The position numbers and the translations under genes were made by a program. From NCBI GenBank assembly GCA_030407315.1, contig JALQPE010002712.1, positions 28,041 to 92,040 on the forward strand: a DNA stretch of 64,000 bases, written 5' to 3'. Within the stretch, counting starts at the first letter, position 1. Each line of letters begins with the position of its first letter. Of the stretch, positions 46,780-57,703 are shown in pieces. The notes under the pieces were generated by a model. It had not been told where the DNA came from. It did no database searches and saw only the letters and a list, made by a program, of their open reading frames with translations. The stretch is from Asparagopsis taxiformis. Lineage: Eukaryota > Rhodophyta > Florideophyceae > Bonnemaisoniales > Bonnemaisoniaceae.

Positions 46780-47041
46780 TGCAAAGATTTGGACGCGTAG
46801 AGAAGCCGTTCAGGATAACAAAGATACCTTTTCTCTCCGACTACACGATCAAGAGATATTCCTCTTTCAAGGTGGTATTTGGCGGGAAACGATCTCCCTA
46901 CACGTCTAAACGTGAAATATCAGTTATTGATTCACCTTCCACGCGCTCCAATTGTATTCGGCCATCTGTCATTCCTCGACGAAGGACTTCCCACACACAA
47001 TTCCTTCGTTCCCAAAACCATCCCATTGCCATGAATCATAG

Positions 47042-47219
47042 TACTCCACTTGTCACTGGAGCCAAAAACTATACCGGGTATTATTTTCATTGGCCAGGTG
47101 CCGGCTCCCCATTGGCCAGCAGACAGCCATCAGTCACAATACTCCACTTGTCACTGGAGCCAAAAACTATACCGGGTATTATTTTCCACTTCATTGGCCA
47201 GGTGCCGGCTCTCCATTGG
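47042..47219. repeat. R4 palindromes in a two-unit tandem repeat
   Basis: Two units with a period of about 98 bp, each with TACTCCACTTGTCACTGGAG, CTATACCGGGTATTATTTTC, and CATTGGCCAGGTGCCGGCT. GGAGCC and GGCTCC bracket the core as an inverted repeat. It lies between the transposase-like gene and the beta oxygenase, as the R1 array at 3427 does in element 1. Confidence 0.88.
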
Positions 47220-47478
47220 ATTATGCGAACTCAACTTTGTGGAACTAGGAGTCCTGCAACTCGCGGCTCCATCTCTAGTACCAATGGCGTCATACGTACG
47301 TAAGTGCGTACGCTCTTCGCAAAACACACTTTATTTGTGCGCATGGAACAAAATCCCACTCTATTCTTCAAACGACATGTACAAATTTTGTATAGCATTT
47401 GTTGGAAGACTTGATCAGGACTGCTGCTAAATGAATTACGAAAGTTTACTGATGTATTAAACACTGTGCTGGAACACT

Positions 47479-50400
47479 CTATGCTGAACGTGGTGGGTAT
47501 CCATCTTCTCTAGTTAAGACGCTCACTTCACCACCAGAAAGAATATCACTATTGTGCTCTACAATGCCACTTTGTCTATCGTATGAACAAACTCCTGACT
47601 CGCAGTTATGTACGTGCAAAACTTCTCGGACCCCGTCGTTCATTTCAACGTGAACTATAGTATCATTCCCACCTTTCCGGTACATACCGTCTCCAGTGCA
47701 TGTCAAGGGAATGCAGACAGCATATGGAGTTTTCTGCTTCCATTTCTTTGCCTTCTTCTCCTCTCCTTGCCCTACCACAATAAAAAAGGACAATGTGACG
47801 AAAAGGACACGTCTAGAACATGTGAATTCCTCCATGCTCGTCCTGCTATGGGCGGGTACTACTATACCAGCATCATACCATCCATCTTTGCACACTGCTT
47901 GAATGATGCTTCCAGGTTCAGCACGCCCTAACCTCGATTCGCTCTCAGATCCCTCATGACTAGTGCGCACTCTTTGTGCAGCAGTGAGCCACCATAGTCG
48001 TTCACCATGTTGAGACCCGTTTACCTGTCTGGTTCTGAGAAAAGTTTCAGAAGCTTTACGTATCCTTGCCATCATGACGGTTTCTTCTGCCGGAACATTT
48101 TTCGCGTCTTCAACAGATTCCCCTCGCCACCGCGTGATTGGACAGTGGGTGCTCACCATAGTACTGCTCCTCTCTGATATGAGATGGAATACAGGACTTA
48201 AGAAGCATCTTTTTGCTGCCTCTTCTGTCGCATGTGGACTCTCCGAAATTCCTTTTCCTAGTGCAAAATACACGCGTCTGCAATCGGCAGACGTCCATTG
48301 TTTTGTATTGTGACCTACCGCACCCAGCGTGATGGCTATTCGTGCGAGCCAGTCATCGGCCATGATGAGCTCCATTGATGACAGATGTTCATTCTTATGG
48401 TTCGAGTTTCGAACCCCTCTTTTAAGAGGCTGGTGCATTCTCTCGAATAAAAGCTCTTCCACATGTTTCGCAGCTCCAAAAGCTGGTAATGTATGTACGC
48501 AAAATTCTATCAACCGATGCAAGTTCGGTTTGTCCAGATGTTTCATTGCAATAGGATCCTTCTTGCATACCTCATGCAGTTCTTTCATATAGTCTGAAAC
48601 AAGAGCTAGAATGTGGTCATGGCGTCCGCCATTCTCGGCCTCGAACCTCCTGGTTGACTCAAGTCCATCTATCCACCATGTTGGGATGAATCGAATGCTG
48701 GCAACAACCATTTGAAACTTTTTCAGCAAACGAAGAATACGTTCAAGTTTTTCATACCCGTCCCAAGAGTTCCCGATGACGATACGAAATGCCGAATAAA
48801 ATGCTTGGGGAGCTACAACGAGAACAGCGAATATATCGCTCATGTTCATCGATAATAGGTAGTTCTGCCCGAATACCTGACTCTGACTACTCAAACAGAA
48901 CATTCGGAGGGTATTCAGTAGAACTGTTTCCGCAACATTTCGAATTACAGGTGTTGCTGCAGTGATTGTCGCATTCATCACATCTTGAGCCAGTCCGGAG
49001 AGCAGATGGTCTGGGGCAACTACAGCAGAGCGATATGGATCGAATTGACAAGGAACAACTGGAACTCCTTCTTCGTTTGTAGGAACTCCTCTCCGCACAC
49101 GATTAAGGGATTCACTCAAATTATGGAGTGCCTTATCGGATCTAGGCTTAGTCCAAGAACTTTGAGCTGATCTTGCGATGCGACTTCCCTCACAAGCTTG
49201 TTTCGGTGCATTCCTCGGGCATGCGTACTCATCTGACTGTTTAGCAATGCTGTGTATGCATTTCGTGAACCTCCACTGCTGCTCATATCTTGCTTTTCGA
49301 AAATGCAGCTATGGCATGGTGTATTACTGGTGTGTCCACGGACATCCAGAGTATGCGAAACAGCTGGGTAATCTCCGATAAATCCAACAGGATCCAGGAA
49401 TATGACCACGTCTTCTCCATTTGCATCTTTCGCTGGAAAACCGTCTGTACTTCCCTTCACAATGTCGGGTACAACTCTCTCAATTACAACATTTGTTGAA
49501 ACTCCCGGGGGAACGAATCCAAGAACGCGGACTGCGTGGAAGCTTGCTCTCTTGCTTGGCTGTATGCCTAATGGAAGCATATAGCAGCCACCAAAACTTC
49601 CTTTCCGGCTTGTGAACGGCTGGAAGTCATCAGCATATAGCAGAAATCGGTATACGATATATTTCCTGCCATCTGAAAGATTCCCCTCACTGCAGGCATC
49701 CATACGTTTAGAGCCGGGGTGCCATCTAGACCTCTTGTCTGGAGCTCCTATGAGCTGGACGTCTTTCACCCGAATTTGTTCGCGATGTAGCTGCCCAGTT
49801 GCTCCCCTTGTGGAGCAAATGAGAAAAGTCGCATGTTCAGAGCGTCCCTTTTTCAGATGTCTGTTCACGAGTAGTAACTCTTCAAATGTGCTCCCATCAG
49901 ACTTACTTTTTGGCCGAAACAGAGTGATAGCGTCACCTGCCCGAATATCATTGTTGCAATGTTCTCCGTCGAGCGTTGTGGTGGAGACGACACGCCTCGC
50001 ATTTCTTTTCTCAGTTTCTTCCATTGCATCGATTTGCGGGCCTATCACATCTTCCATATTTGATTCTTGTTGTTCTTCTCCGGTTGCAAGATAACTTGCA
50101 ATGATGATAGCTTCAATTCTCCAGTCACTCCTTGCTGCAAAACTTCTTCTGCTCCTAGAATTCTTTCCAGTTTCGATGTTCTTTCCCTGTTTCGTTCTGG
50201 CTCCTCCCAGCTTAGCCACCAGGGCCTCTTGATTTGTCGTCGGCATACATATGATCCTCAACTCGTCTCCATGTCGGGCGTATACCTTTCTGTGCATCTT
50301 GTGACCGTCATGATCTGATGCACTTACCGAAATGCGATGGAATGGGTCATTCAGAACAGCTGAACGGCATTTGACAATGAAAGAGTTTTCAATACTTTCT

Positions 50401-51172
50401 GAAGCAATTTGATATGCTTCATCTTCTCTTTCATCACTATTATCCCTTTTACTAGACTTTATGCAGTCCAGAATGGGTCCGGTCTGTATATCCCTTTCCG
50501 CCCATGTGCTCGGTAGCACGACTCGTACCGATGTAGTACAATGAGCTCTACGGCTACTAGACAGTCCTGGAGACATCTTTCCAAGCCTAGAGCCGCTTTT
50601 TGTTACATCTATTTCACACGTTGTATCCATGCTTTGTGGGAAACATGTTTTCAGAATGAACGGTAAAATGACTTTCCTCATGTACGAGTCGCTAGGTGCT
50701 TGATCCGAAATGTCCCGCTTGAAATTAGACATCTCACGCATACCTTCATAGTCCTTGCGTTTCATCCGTAGCGTTCCACTAAGCAATATTATTGCAGAGA
50801 ATACTGGCCAGGTCAGCAGTTTATCCACAAGTCCGCGGTCATCTTCCGCTGCCTCTTCTCCGTCGTGGTCATCACAGCTCTCGGCCGAGCTTTCCTCAGA
50901 GCCTATCGTTTCTTCTTCTCTGGTAACTTTTCCAGCCTCAAAAAATCCAATGTGCTCTTCTCCATTGCCACTAGAAATATTCTCGTCTTCAGCAGATGCT
51001 TTTCCGACGTTTTCGTCCGGTATATCGGCGTGAACCTCGAATGTTTCGTTCGAAACTAGCGGGGTTTCCCATTTTCGTGCCTTGTCCCACTTTCGTATGG
51101 GATTGACAATGATTCAAACCTTCTCCGGGTTCTTCGAGGTGTACCTTTCTTCCGAACAGCTGTTCGTTTCAT
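47479..51172 (-). CDS. Transposase-like protein, element 2 copy (frameshifted)
   Basis: ATG 51172 starts a basic N-terminus (MKRTAVRKKGTPRRTRRRF); one shift near 51090 leads to a frame open through an acidic segment into 570 codons (50828-49116; its first listed codon is only a GTG). Another shift near 49140 leads to the last 546 codons. Features in order: VLPSTWAERD, YRFLLYADDFQPFTSRKGS, PPGVSTN, FLDPVGFIGDYPAVSH, GHTSNTPCHSC, DPYRSAVVAPDHLLSGLAQD, LDKPNLHRLIEFCVHTLPAFG, EELLFERMHQPLKRG, MADDW and C-terminal REDGYPPRSA. The GD-P, PC-x2-C and FG...E...E-x-x-H pattern is typical of DDE transposases of the CACTA/Plavaka kind. Exact superfamily and catalytic triad are not certain. Presumed mobiliser of the element. 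Confidence 0.68.
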
Positions 51173-51972
51173 CTCTTCTCTTTGGATTCGAGAGAACCTT
51201 GCACAAATTGTGGATTAGTGTCAACTAGTAGGCAACTAATAAGATGGTATCCGTCTCTTTTTAACCAGGCCACTGTAATAGTTTATGGTACCTATATTTT
51301 CTTACCGTTACATCTTATCGAAAACTTCACACTGACTAGTGTCCTACCTAACTCAAGGAACAGGTGACTTGATTTCCCATGTTGGGTTCTTCAGCGAGCT
51401 TTAATGCCTCCAACGATTCCTGCTTCCTTTTCTGAATGAAATACACGAATCATTTACAATTTAGCTTCAGTACATGGTATAATAGGCCTCAATAGTAATC
51501 TTGTTATGGTAATAAACTATATATAGATGAGAACACGGTTGCAATTCTCTTTCGGATTGTCTACTACTCTAATTTACAGCATTTATTCGATGTTTCTCCT
51601 TCAGTATGCAGCTAAACATCAATACCAAGACTTTTAGGTTGGTTTGACATTGCGTAGGGGCATGATTTCTATTTCTGCTAATTTATCACGTCCAGAAAAT
51701 TTGACAGATCATCCGCTGCCAATCATCTGCCACATCATCGTCTGCCAAATCATCTGCCTTCTAGTTACGACGAGGTCATTATGAGTGGATGAGCTGTCTA
51801 TTTAAGGCTGTTGATGCGCGACGTATAGGACCATTTCATCATCCGGTTATCATGAAGATGACAGGTAAGGCTGGTACGTTGTCGAGTAGGTATCTTTCCC
51901 CTCTCTCATTTCTTTCCACATGCTTTCCATGAAAGATAGTGCACTAACCATAAATATCGTTCTTCGCTGATC
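51173..51972. other. Spacer at the outer end of element 2
   Basis: About 800 AT-rich bases upstream of the transposase-like gene. I see no gene. A promoter and possibly the element end are expected. Confidence 0.4.
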
Positions 51973-52065
51973 CTATTCTAGTCTATTGATTTGAATGTTT
52001 CTGGCATAGGTATTGCTTAAGCAATGCATATGCCAGAAACCATTCAAATCAATAGACTAGAATAG
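51973..52065. repeat. Near-perfect 93-bp hairpin
   Basis: Two arms of about 46 bp with almost no loop (outer end CTATTCTAGTCTATTGATTT, centre TTGCTTAAGCAA) and only one gap and two mismatches. Its sequence does not match R1-R4. Confidence 0.92.
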
Positions 52066-52564
52066 CAGTTTCGTCATTCCAACCTACAACCAATACCTTT
52101 GCACGCAAAAATAGTTCAATGATGGTAAGTTTGTTCATTCCATTCATACTCATGTTCTTCTCATCCTTTACAATACTTTTCTATATCCGATTGCTAACCT
52201 GTTGCAAATCATCTGTAATGGTGTTTATTTCCCTCCTGTCTGAACATCACATGTAGTTTTGAAACAGCAAGGAACTCGATTTGCTTGCACAATAGTCCTG
52301 GTTGTAGAGATAGTAAGATTTTAGATACGATAGTTCGATTTTATGAGTAGTCTAGTCTAATGATAGAACTGAAACAATCCTTCAGGCATCGTTGTCCTTG
52401 CTACATAAAAATTCTGACATCCTTTTAGATCACACTTGGTTATCCCTATACACTTCTATGAAGACCACCGAGAGAGATACTCCATTCTGCCCGACATTTC
52501 GTAGCCAGATGCCTGAACATGCGGCTGGAATGGCATTTCCACCTGATTCTATCGTCCTGAACAT
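52066..52564. other. Spacer
   Basis: About 500 bases without a recognisable gene. Confidence 0.4.
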
Positions 52565-53770
52565 CAATTGTAGGCACTAGAAAGTATTACCCTAGGCATC
52601 ATATTCTACTACTTTCCCGTTCTGTCCGAGTCAGTACCGCCAGGCACTACAATTTACTGGTTCAGTATAGACTTCCCGGCAGTAAATTGTACTGTCTCAA
52701 GCACTAGTTCCAGGTAGTGAAATGTACTGCCACAGGTAGCACTTCCAGGTAGTACACTGCACTGCCACAGGCAGTAACTGGTACTGTCCTATGCCCCTGT
52801 CGAGTACAACACTATCAGACAGTACTTTACGCTGATCTGGACAGCTCTATAATACATCAAAATCTACTACTTTTTGTAGTGCTGTGGGGCAGCAATTCAC
52901 ATATCCTGGAGCAGTACAGCGTGGCAGTGATTTACACATACGCAAGTAGTAGAGCACGGCAGCACTTTCCACCACGGCAAGTAGCACGGTACGGTAGCAC
53001 TTTTCGTATCATAAAGCAGTACTATCAGGCAGCTTTTCCCAGAGACTATCAGCACCTCATTTCATTGCTTTCACACATTTCGTCAGACATCATAATTTAC
53101 TGTCCCCACTCGCTTCCACAGGCAGTAGAATACACAGCCTCGAAGCATGTCTGCTGTCATCATATTCCACTGCATTACTCTACTGCCAGAACATAGACTT
53201 GTCACTACCTGTAAGTACAAAAAAAAGCAGCACCACACAGCAGCAGAAATTACTGCTTTGTCCAATAATAGAATACAGTACATTTCTCTGCCTCTGCCAT
53301 GACCTGCAGGCAGTATCATACAGTACATCGGGGCACTACCTAAATATAGCAAAATGTGCTGCCGTCATTCGGGCCCGCAGCCAGCACAGCACGCTGCCGG
53401 AAACACTAGCTTCTACTGCCACACGGTGCATCCCACGCCACCAAATAGTACTGCCGTGGGCCATATTCCTGGACAGCATATTTTACTCCCTCCCCGTGCT
53501 GCCCAAGTCAGCACAATATACTACTTTATTTTACAGGCCAATGTAGCACAAATCACTGCCAGAAAGACAATCTAAATCCAGCAACTATCACTGCCTCCCA
53601 CCACTGCCTCACGTCATACATCCAGGCAGTACTTTCTACTGCCGTCGGCAGCACATGGCCACTGCCTCCGGGCAGTGCACTGTACTGCCGGCAAGTAGGG
53701 CATTAATTTATATTTTTACAGTACTAAATTTTACTGCCTCAGGCAGTAAATTTTACTGCCGTACAGTACT
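52565..53770. repeat. Long R2-type array (GGCAGTAAA / TTTACTGCC)
   Basis: About 1.2 kb of diverged half-sites in both orientations (GGCAGTAAATTGTACTG, CAGGTAGTGAAATGTACTGC, GGCAGTACAT). Regularity falls in the middle. It ends in a clean pair near 53728-53760 (CTAAATTTTACTGCC and GGCAGTAAATTTTACTGCC). It lies outside the transposase-like gene of element 2 and mirrors the array at 30530-30900. Confidence 0.8.
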
Positions 53771-54657
53771 GCCCCAGGCCCGATTTCAGACACAGTAGTG
53801 CGAGCATTTTGTGAATCTCTGTGTCTTCCTGACCTTTACCGTGGGTACGTACTGAGACCAAACACGAAGAAAAATAGCTTTTTTGTTGCCGGACGGCACC
53901 TGTTTCCATGCTCATCAAGCTCATCGAAAGTCTGAACATATAGGTCGTAGACTGAATTTTTCTGGAAAGCTGAAGAATTTGTTTGTTCTTGTCCGGCATG
54001 GATTGGGTCATGTTAGCAAACCAACTCTCCAGGAATATGATGATTGAGTTTTTCATCGAGTTGTTGAGCTTCCTACAACGTGGAAGGGCTGTGATGGAGG
54101 GAGAGACGCGAGCTCTCACCGTTCCCTTGATAGAACACTGAAGGGTTTTAGATACACCGAATGCTTTTGCCAGAAAGTTACTACAAACAGATTTGCCGTT
54201 AAATCGCATTGTACTGGTTTCTGGATTATAAAGAGAGGTGATGGTGCGCTTCAGCTCCTCGTTATTCATTTTCATCATTCGCTTGAACTGGGCAAATGCG
54301 AAGACTTTGTCTACCTCCTGGAAGCACTTCTTTCTTTTAGAACAGAAGCGTGGAGACAAGAATGGATTTTCATTTGTTCAAGAAGCCTTGAGACGTTTTT
54401 TTCCGAAGAGCACTCATCTCCGGAGGACCGAATTTCATCCGAGTATGAAATTTGTAAGCCCTTCTCACGATGGCAGGCTTAAGAGGACCAATGGGGGGCT
54501 TGACAAAATTACCATCTCCTGGTTGTGTATCATGTAGATCACTGTAGGGTTCTTCACTGTTGGTGTCATGATGCAGATCGGTGATGCAAAAATATTCATC
54601 AAGCTCAGCTGTTTCCACTTCGTGATGAAGAAATCCTACACCAGAGATTGGATCCAT
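53770..54657 (-). pseudogene. Fragment of an unrelated transposase-like gene
   Basis: Two overlapping minus-strand frames (54657-54370 and 54359-53739) give an N-terminal acidic part and then FNGKSVCSNFLAKAFGVSKT, TALPRCRKLN, a FLESWFANM helix and LSRKIQSTTYMFRLSMSL. The C-x3-F-L-x4-G-V-S-K pattern followed by P and a YM-FRLSMS block resembles the N-terminal half of several eukaryotic DDE transposases. It is not homologous to the six element genes as far as I can see. The DDE part is absent; the 3' end runs into the R2 array. Confidence 0.45.
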
Positions 54658-55483
54658 GGTATGATTGCAATACTGGCGATTCTTATTGGCAGGAGCAGAT
54701 GGCAGTCAAAGAAAACAAAGCGGAGGCTTTGGTATCTCTCACAGAATGGAAATATCGGATTGTTTGATGGTGTTCCGTGTTCGGTTCTGGGAGCTGAACG
54801 GACGAAATGGTGCTCTGCACCCAGATAACTAAGTCAGAGACGGACAACTGTCGCTTTCGGAAGTATTTTCCAGGCTTCGCTTATGTCAGGGAACGAGAAA
54901 CAAACCCGAATCATAAAAAGCCCATGATGAATGATCGGTTGCATAGTTGAATACTCCATTATTCATCGCATATATATCTGACGGATAGTATGGCACTCGC
55001 AAAGAGAACGTTTGACAAACTGTTATATTATTTCAATATCACTGCATAGAATGAATGATGTTTTAGACTGAAAAGCTAGCTCCCAATGGTGAAATTCACG
55101 TTCTCTACATGATCTGTCTCTCTGCGTACATATGTTCGTTATAAAAATCTATTTTTAGTGATCAGCAGTTCACAGTAGTCTTGGGCCATTCGCAGGTTTT
55201 CGTGAATCATGAAGTCAGTAACTAGCAGAAAAGAAAAGAAAATTCAATAGATATCTCCAGTAGACTTCTGATCTCAATATCACTAGACGGTTCATCATAA
55301 TAGTTCAAAGTTCGATAGAGTTCTCCAAAAGTTTCTGATCCAAGCTCGTGAAAGAAAAGTTCCACCGTCGCTTCCCAACTAATTTCGAAGGGGTCTTGTT
55401 CAGCAAATCCAAAGACCTTTTTCCTGATATTCTAATTTCGAGAGAACTATTGAGGACTTCTCCCAAACCAATTTCTAGCAGTC
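54658..55483. other. Gene-free spacer
   Basis: About 825 bases; no gene recognised. A plus-strand frame at 54568-54828 has no convincing homology. Confidence 0.4.
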
Positions 55484-57703
55484 ATGAATTGCTCAGCGAT
55501 TGAGGGAGGAACCCCAGGTGATCGAACGGCGGAAATCTTATCGGTTTCCAATGAAGAGTTTGCAGATCTTCATATTGGCGCTGAAATTATTAGGTTTGAC
55601 CCCTGCCAGTGTATACCCCTAACTCGAGTGCGTAAAATTTCTCCATCCAGTGTTCGTCGTCTTGAACACTCTTTTGATGGAGGAGAAAGCGAAGGGAATC
55701 TTTTCTCCGGCATTTCTTCTGCTGGCGCAAAACGAACTGTGGTACGGCTAGAGGGCGCGTTGCACAAATATGTCAAGGAATACTTCCTTTCCACTGGAAT
55801 GAGTACTACTGAGGCACAAGAGAAAATTGGGACATTTTCATAATGGTACGGCATTATCGATGGAGCACATAGGCGTCAAGCCATTCTCAACCTCATAAAT
55901 CGGAAGCCGGAGAGATGGTCAGGGTTTCAATGGACAGTAGAGAGAGTAGAGGCGAGGGATGTGCACATACTTCGGGCGTACGCTCGTTCATACAACGAGA
56001 AACAAGAAGAAACGAATATTGTGGAGACTACTCAATATGATATGTTGAGATCAATGAAGGACGATGCCAACCTTTTGCTCTCTGAGCTGAATAGAAAGCC
56101 CCCAGGAAGAGGTTTTATTAACAAAGTGGCTTCATATTATGCTGGAGGCAAGGGCAAGGTGACAAATACGGTCAGACAATTGGATGGCACTGCGGTAAAG
56201 CTAAGTGAAGAGGTCATTGAAACAATTGGGGAAATTTTGAATAGCGAACATCCCGAGATGGCTAAGTCGCTTTGCTCTACTGTGGGAAAGACTGCTAGAT
56301 CCTCTTCATCGGACAAAGATGATCTAGTTGACTGCCGAATATATCGTCTCATCATCTCATCACATACGATCAAAGGTGCTTCTGAGTTTAAGGAAGCCGA
56401 ACAGCCTGACCAAGTGAATGCTCTATTCCGCATACAATACATTTCTTCATCGAGATTCTACCGTCCAACTTCGCCAAAAATCCTCAATGAGCAGACCACA
56501 GCTGCTCGCAGAGCTCGACAAGAAGTGGAAAAGTTTGAATCCCTGATGGAGTCTAAAGTGTGGCCAGAAAGTATGGCTGTTTGTCGATTGAATTTGCTGC
56601 GCACCACGAAGCTGGACAGCGAAGTACAGACATATCATGGAAATGATAGCAAATGTCTCCCAGTTCTTTTGAATTTGTTCAAAAAGCCTTGTCCTGCTCA
56701 GTATGAGTGGAAGCTTAAGAAGTTCAGTAGCAATATCTGCATGAACGCAGAGACTCTTCCACTGGATATCAGACAGAGAGAAGTGGTTTCTGCACCTGTG
56801 AATGATGTTGAAGCACATGAAATATTGGCTGAGAGCGACGATGCAGGGCCTGATGCCACGATTCATGGTTCGGAAGCCCCGCATGGAAATGTACAGAATC
56901 AGTCTGGAAACGGAAAACAAGCAATATCAAATCAAGAAAATGACAACTCTCACACAGGAACAGCATTTCCGAATCGTATTTCTGGAGATCATGACTCCTC
57001 TGGTCCTGATCAACGCTACGTTCTCCAGAAGGCATCTATACAATGCCACCAGATGTCATGGAAGGACTACGAAAAAACAGTACATAAGGATGGTGAAAAC
57101 TTCAACTTGATACTTTGTGATCCTCCTTATAACCTGCCTAAAAACAAGTCGAAGACAGGAAAACACTACCGTGATTTCATTGACGATGATCATATTTTTT
57201 CCTTCGCTCAATTCTGTCGCAGAATGGTAGTTCCAGGAGGATACGTTTTCCTATTCACCTCATTCCATCTGTTCCACAACTGGTTTTTTGCATTTGAGAA
57301 GTGTCAAATGTCTGTCATGCAACACCCGTTCGTCCTCGTTAAAATCAGCAGCGAGATGCAAGGCTATCGCTATAGTGACACTCCGCAAAACGCGTGTGAA
57401 CTGGCTGTTCTGGCAAGGGTTCCGGGAGCCTCAATAAATAGCTTTAAGCCGGACTTTTTATCTCTGTACTGTTTCATTCAATGTTCCCACAAAAGAAGAT
57501 TTTCCACAATTGACAACATACCGGTAACCAAGAACAAGCTTACTTTTCCAGGAAAGTGTCTAGAGTGTCGGAAGTTAGTTCATGATCTCTGCAGTGGTGG
57601 AAAGACTGCCGTACGTTGTGTCTACAATGCAGGGATAGTCAATTGGATGAACGCTTCCAAGAGCTATGATGGTATTGCAGCACTGGCGTTAACGCCCAAT
57701 TGA
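55484..57703 (+). CDS. ParB / DNA amino-methyltransferase without SET (fourth copy, one in-frame stop)
   Basis: ATG 55484. One reading frame runs to 57703, interrupted only by TAA at 55841-55843. The ParB/Srx-like domain has CIPLTRVRKISPSSVRRLE before the stop and GIIDGAHRRQAILNL right after it. The central region is shorter than in the other copies. Motif IV CDPPYNLPKNKS starts near 57119, followed by PGGYVFLFTSFHLFHNW and, near 57585, a motif-I-like HDLCSGGKTAV. The protein ends about 35 residues later, so there is no SET domain. It is strongly diverged from the three SET-linked copies. It may be an older single-gene relative or a remnant of another element. A shorter protein starting after the stop would keep the methyltransferase but lose half the ParB domain. 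Confidence 0.68.

Larger units (their letters stand above)
31197..51172 (-). mobile_element. Element 2: complete six-gene element, inverted relative to element 1
   Basis: Read from right to left: transposase-like, ParB-oxygenase beta, ParB-oxygenase alpha, ParB-methyltransferase-SET (opposite), Tudor-like (same), coiled-coil (opposite). This equals element 1 except that the two oxygenase types are swapped. R4 palindromes separate the genes. R2-type arrays lie just outside both ends (30530-30900 and 52565-53770), giving a candidate extent of roughly 30.9-52.6 kb. No target-site duplication could be identified by eye. Confidence 0.72.

Noticed and set aside
53739..54657. Fourth coiled-coil family member beside the fourth methyltransferase
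   Set aside because: The residues match a transposase-like C-x3-F-L, G-V-S-K pattern and not the coiled-coil family blocks.
54568..54828. Plus-strand frame with a basic stretch and RLWYLSQ that vaguely resembles the missing Tudor-like barrel
   Set aside because: Wrong strand for a continuation of the truncated gene, and only a few scattered residues agree.
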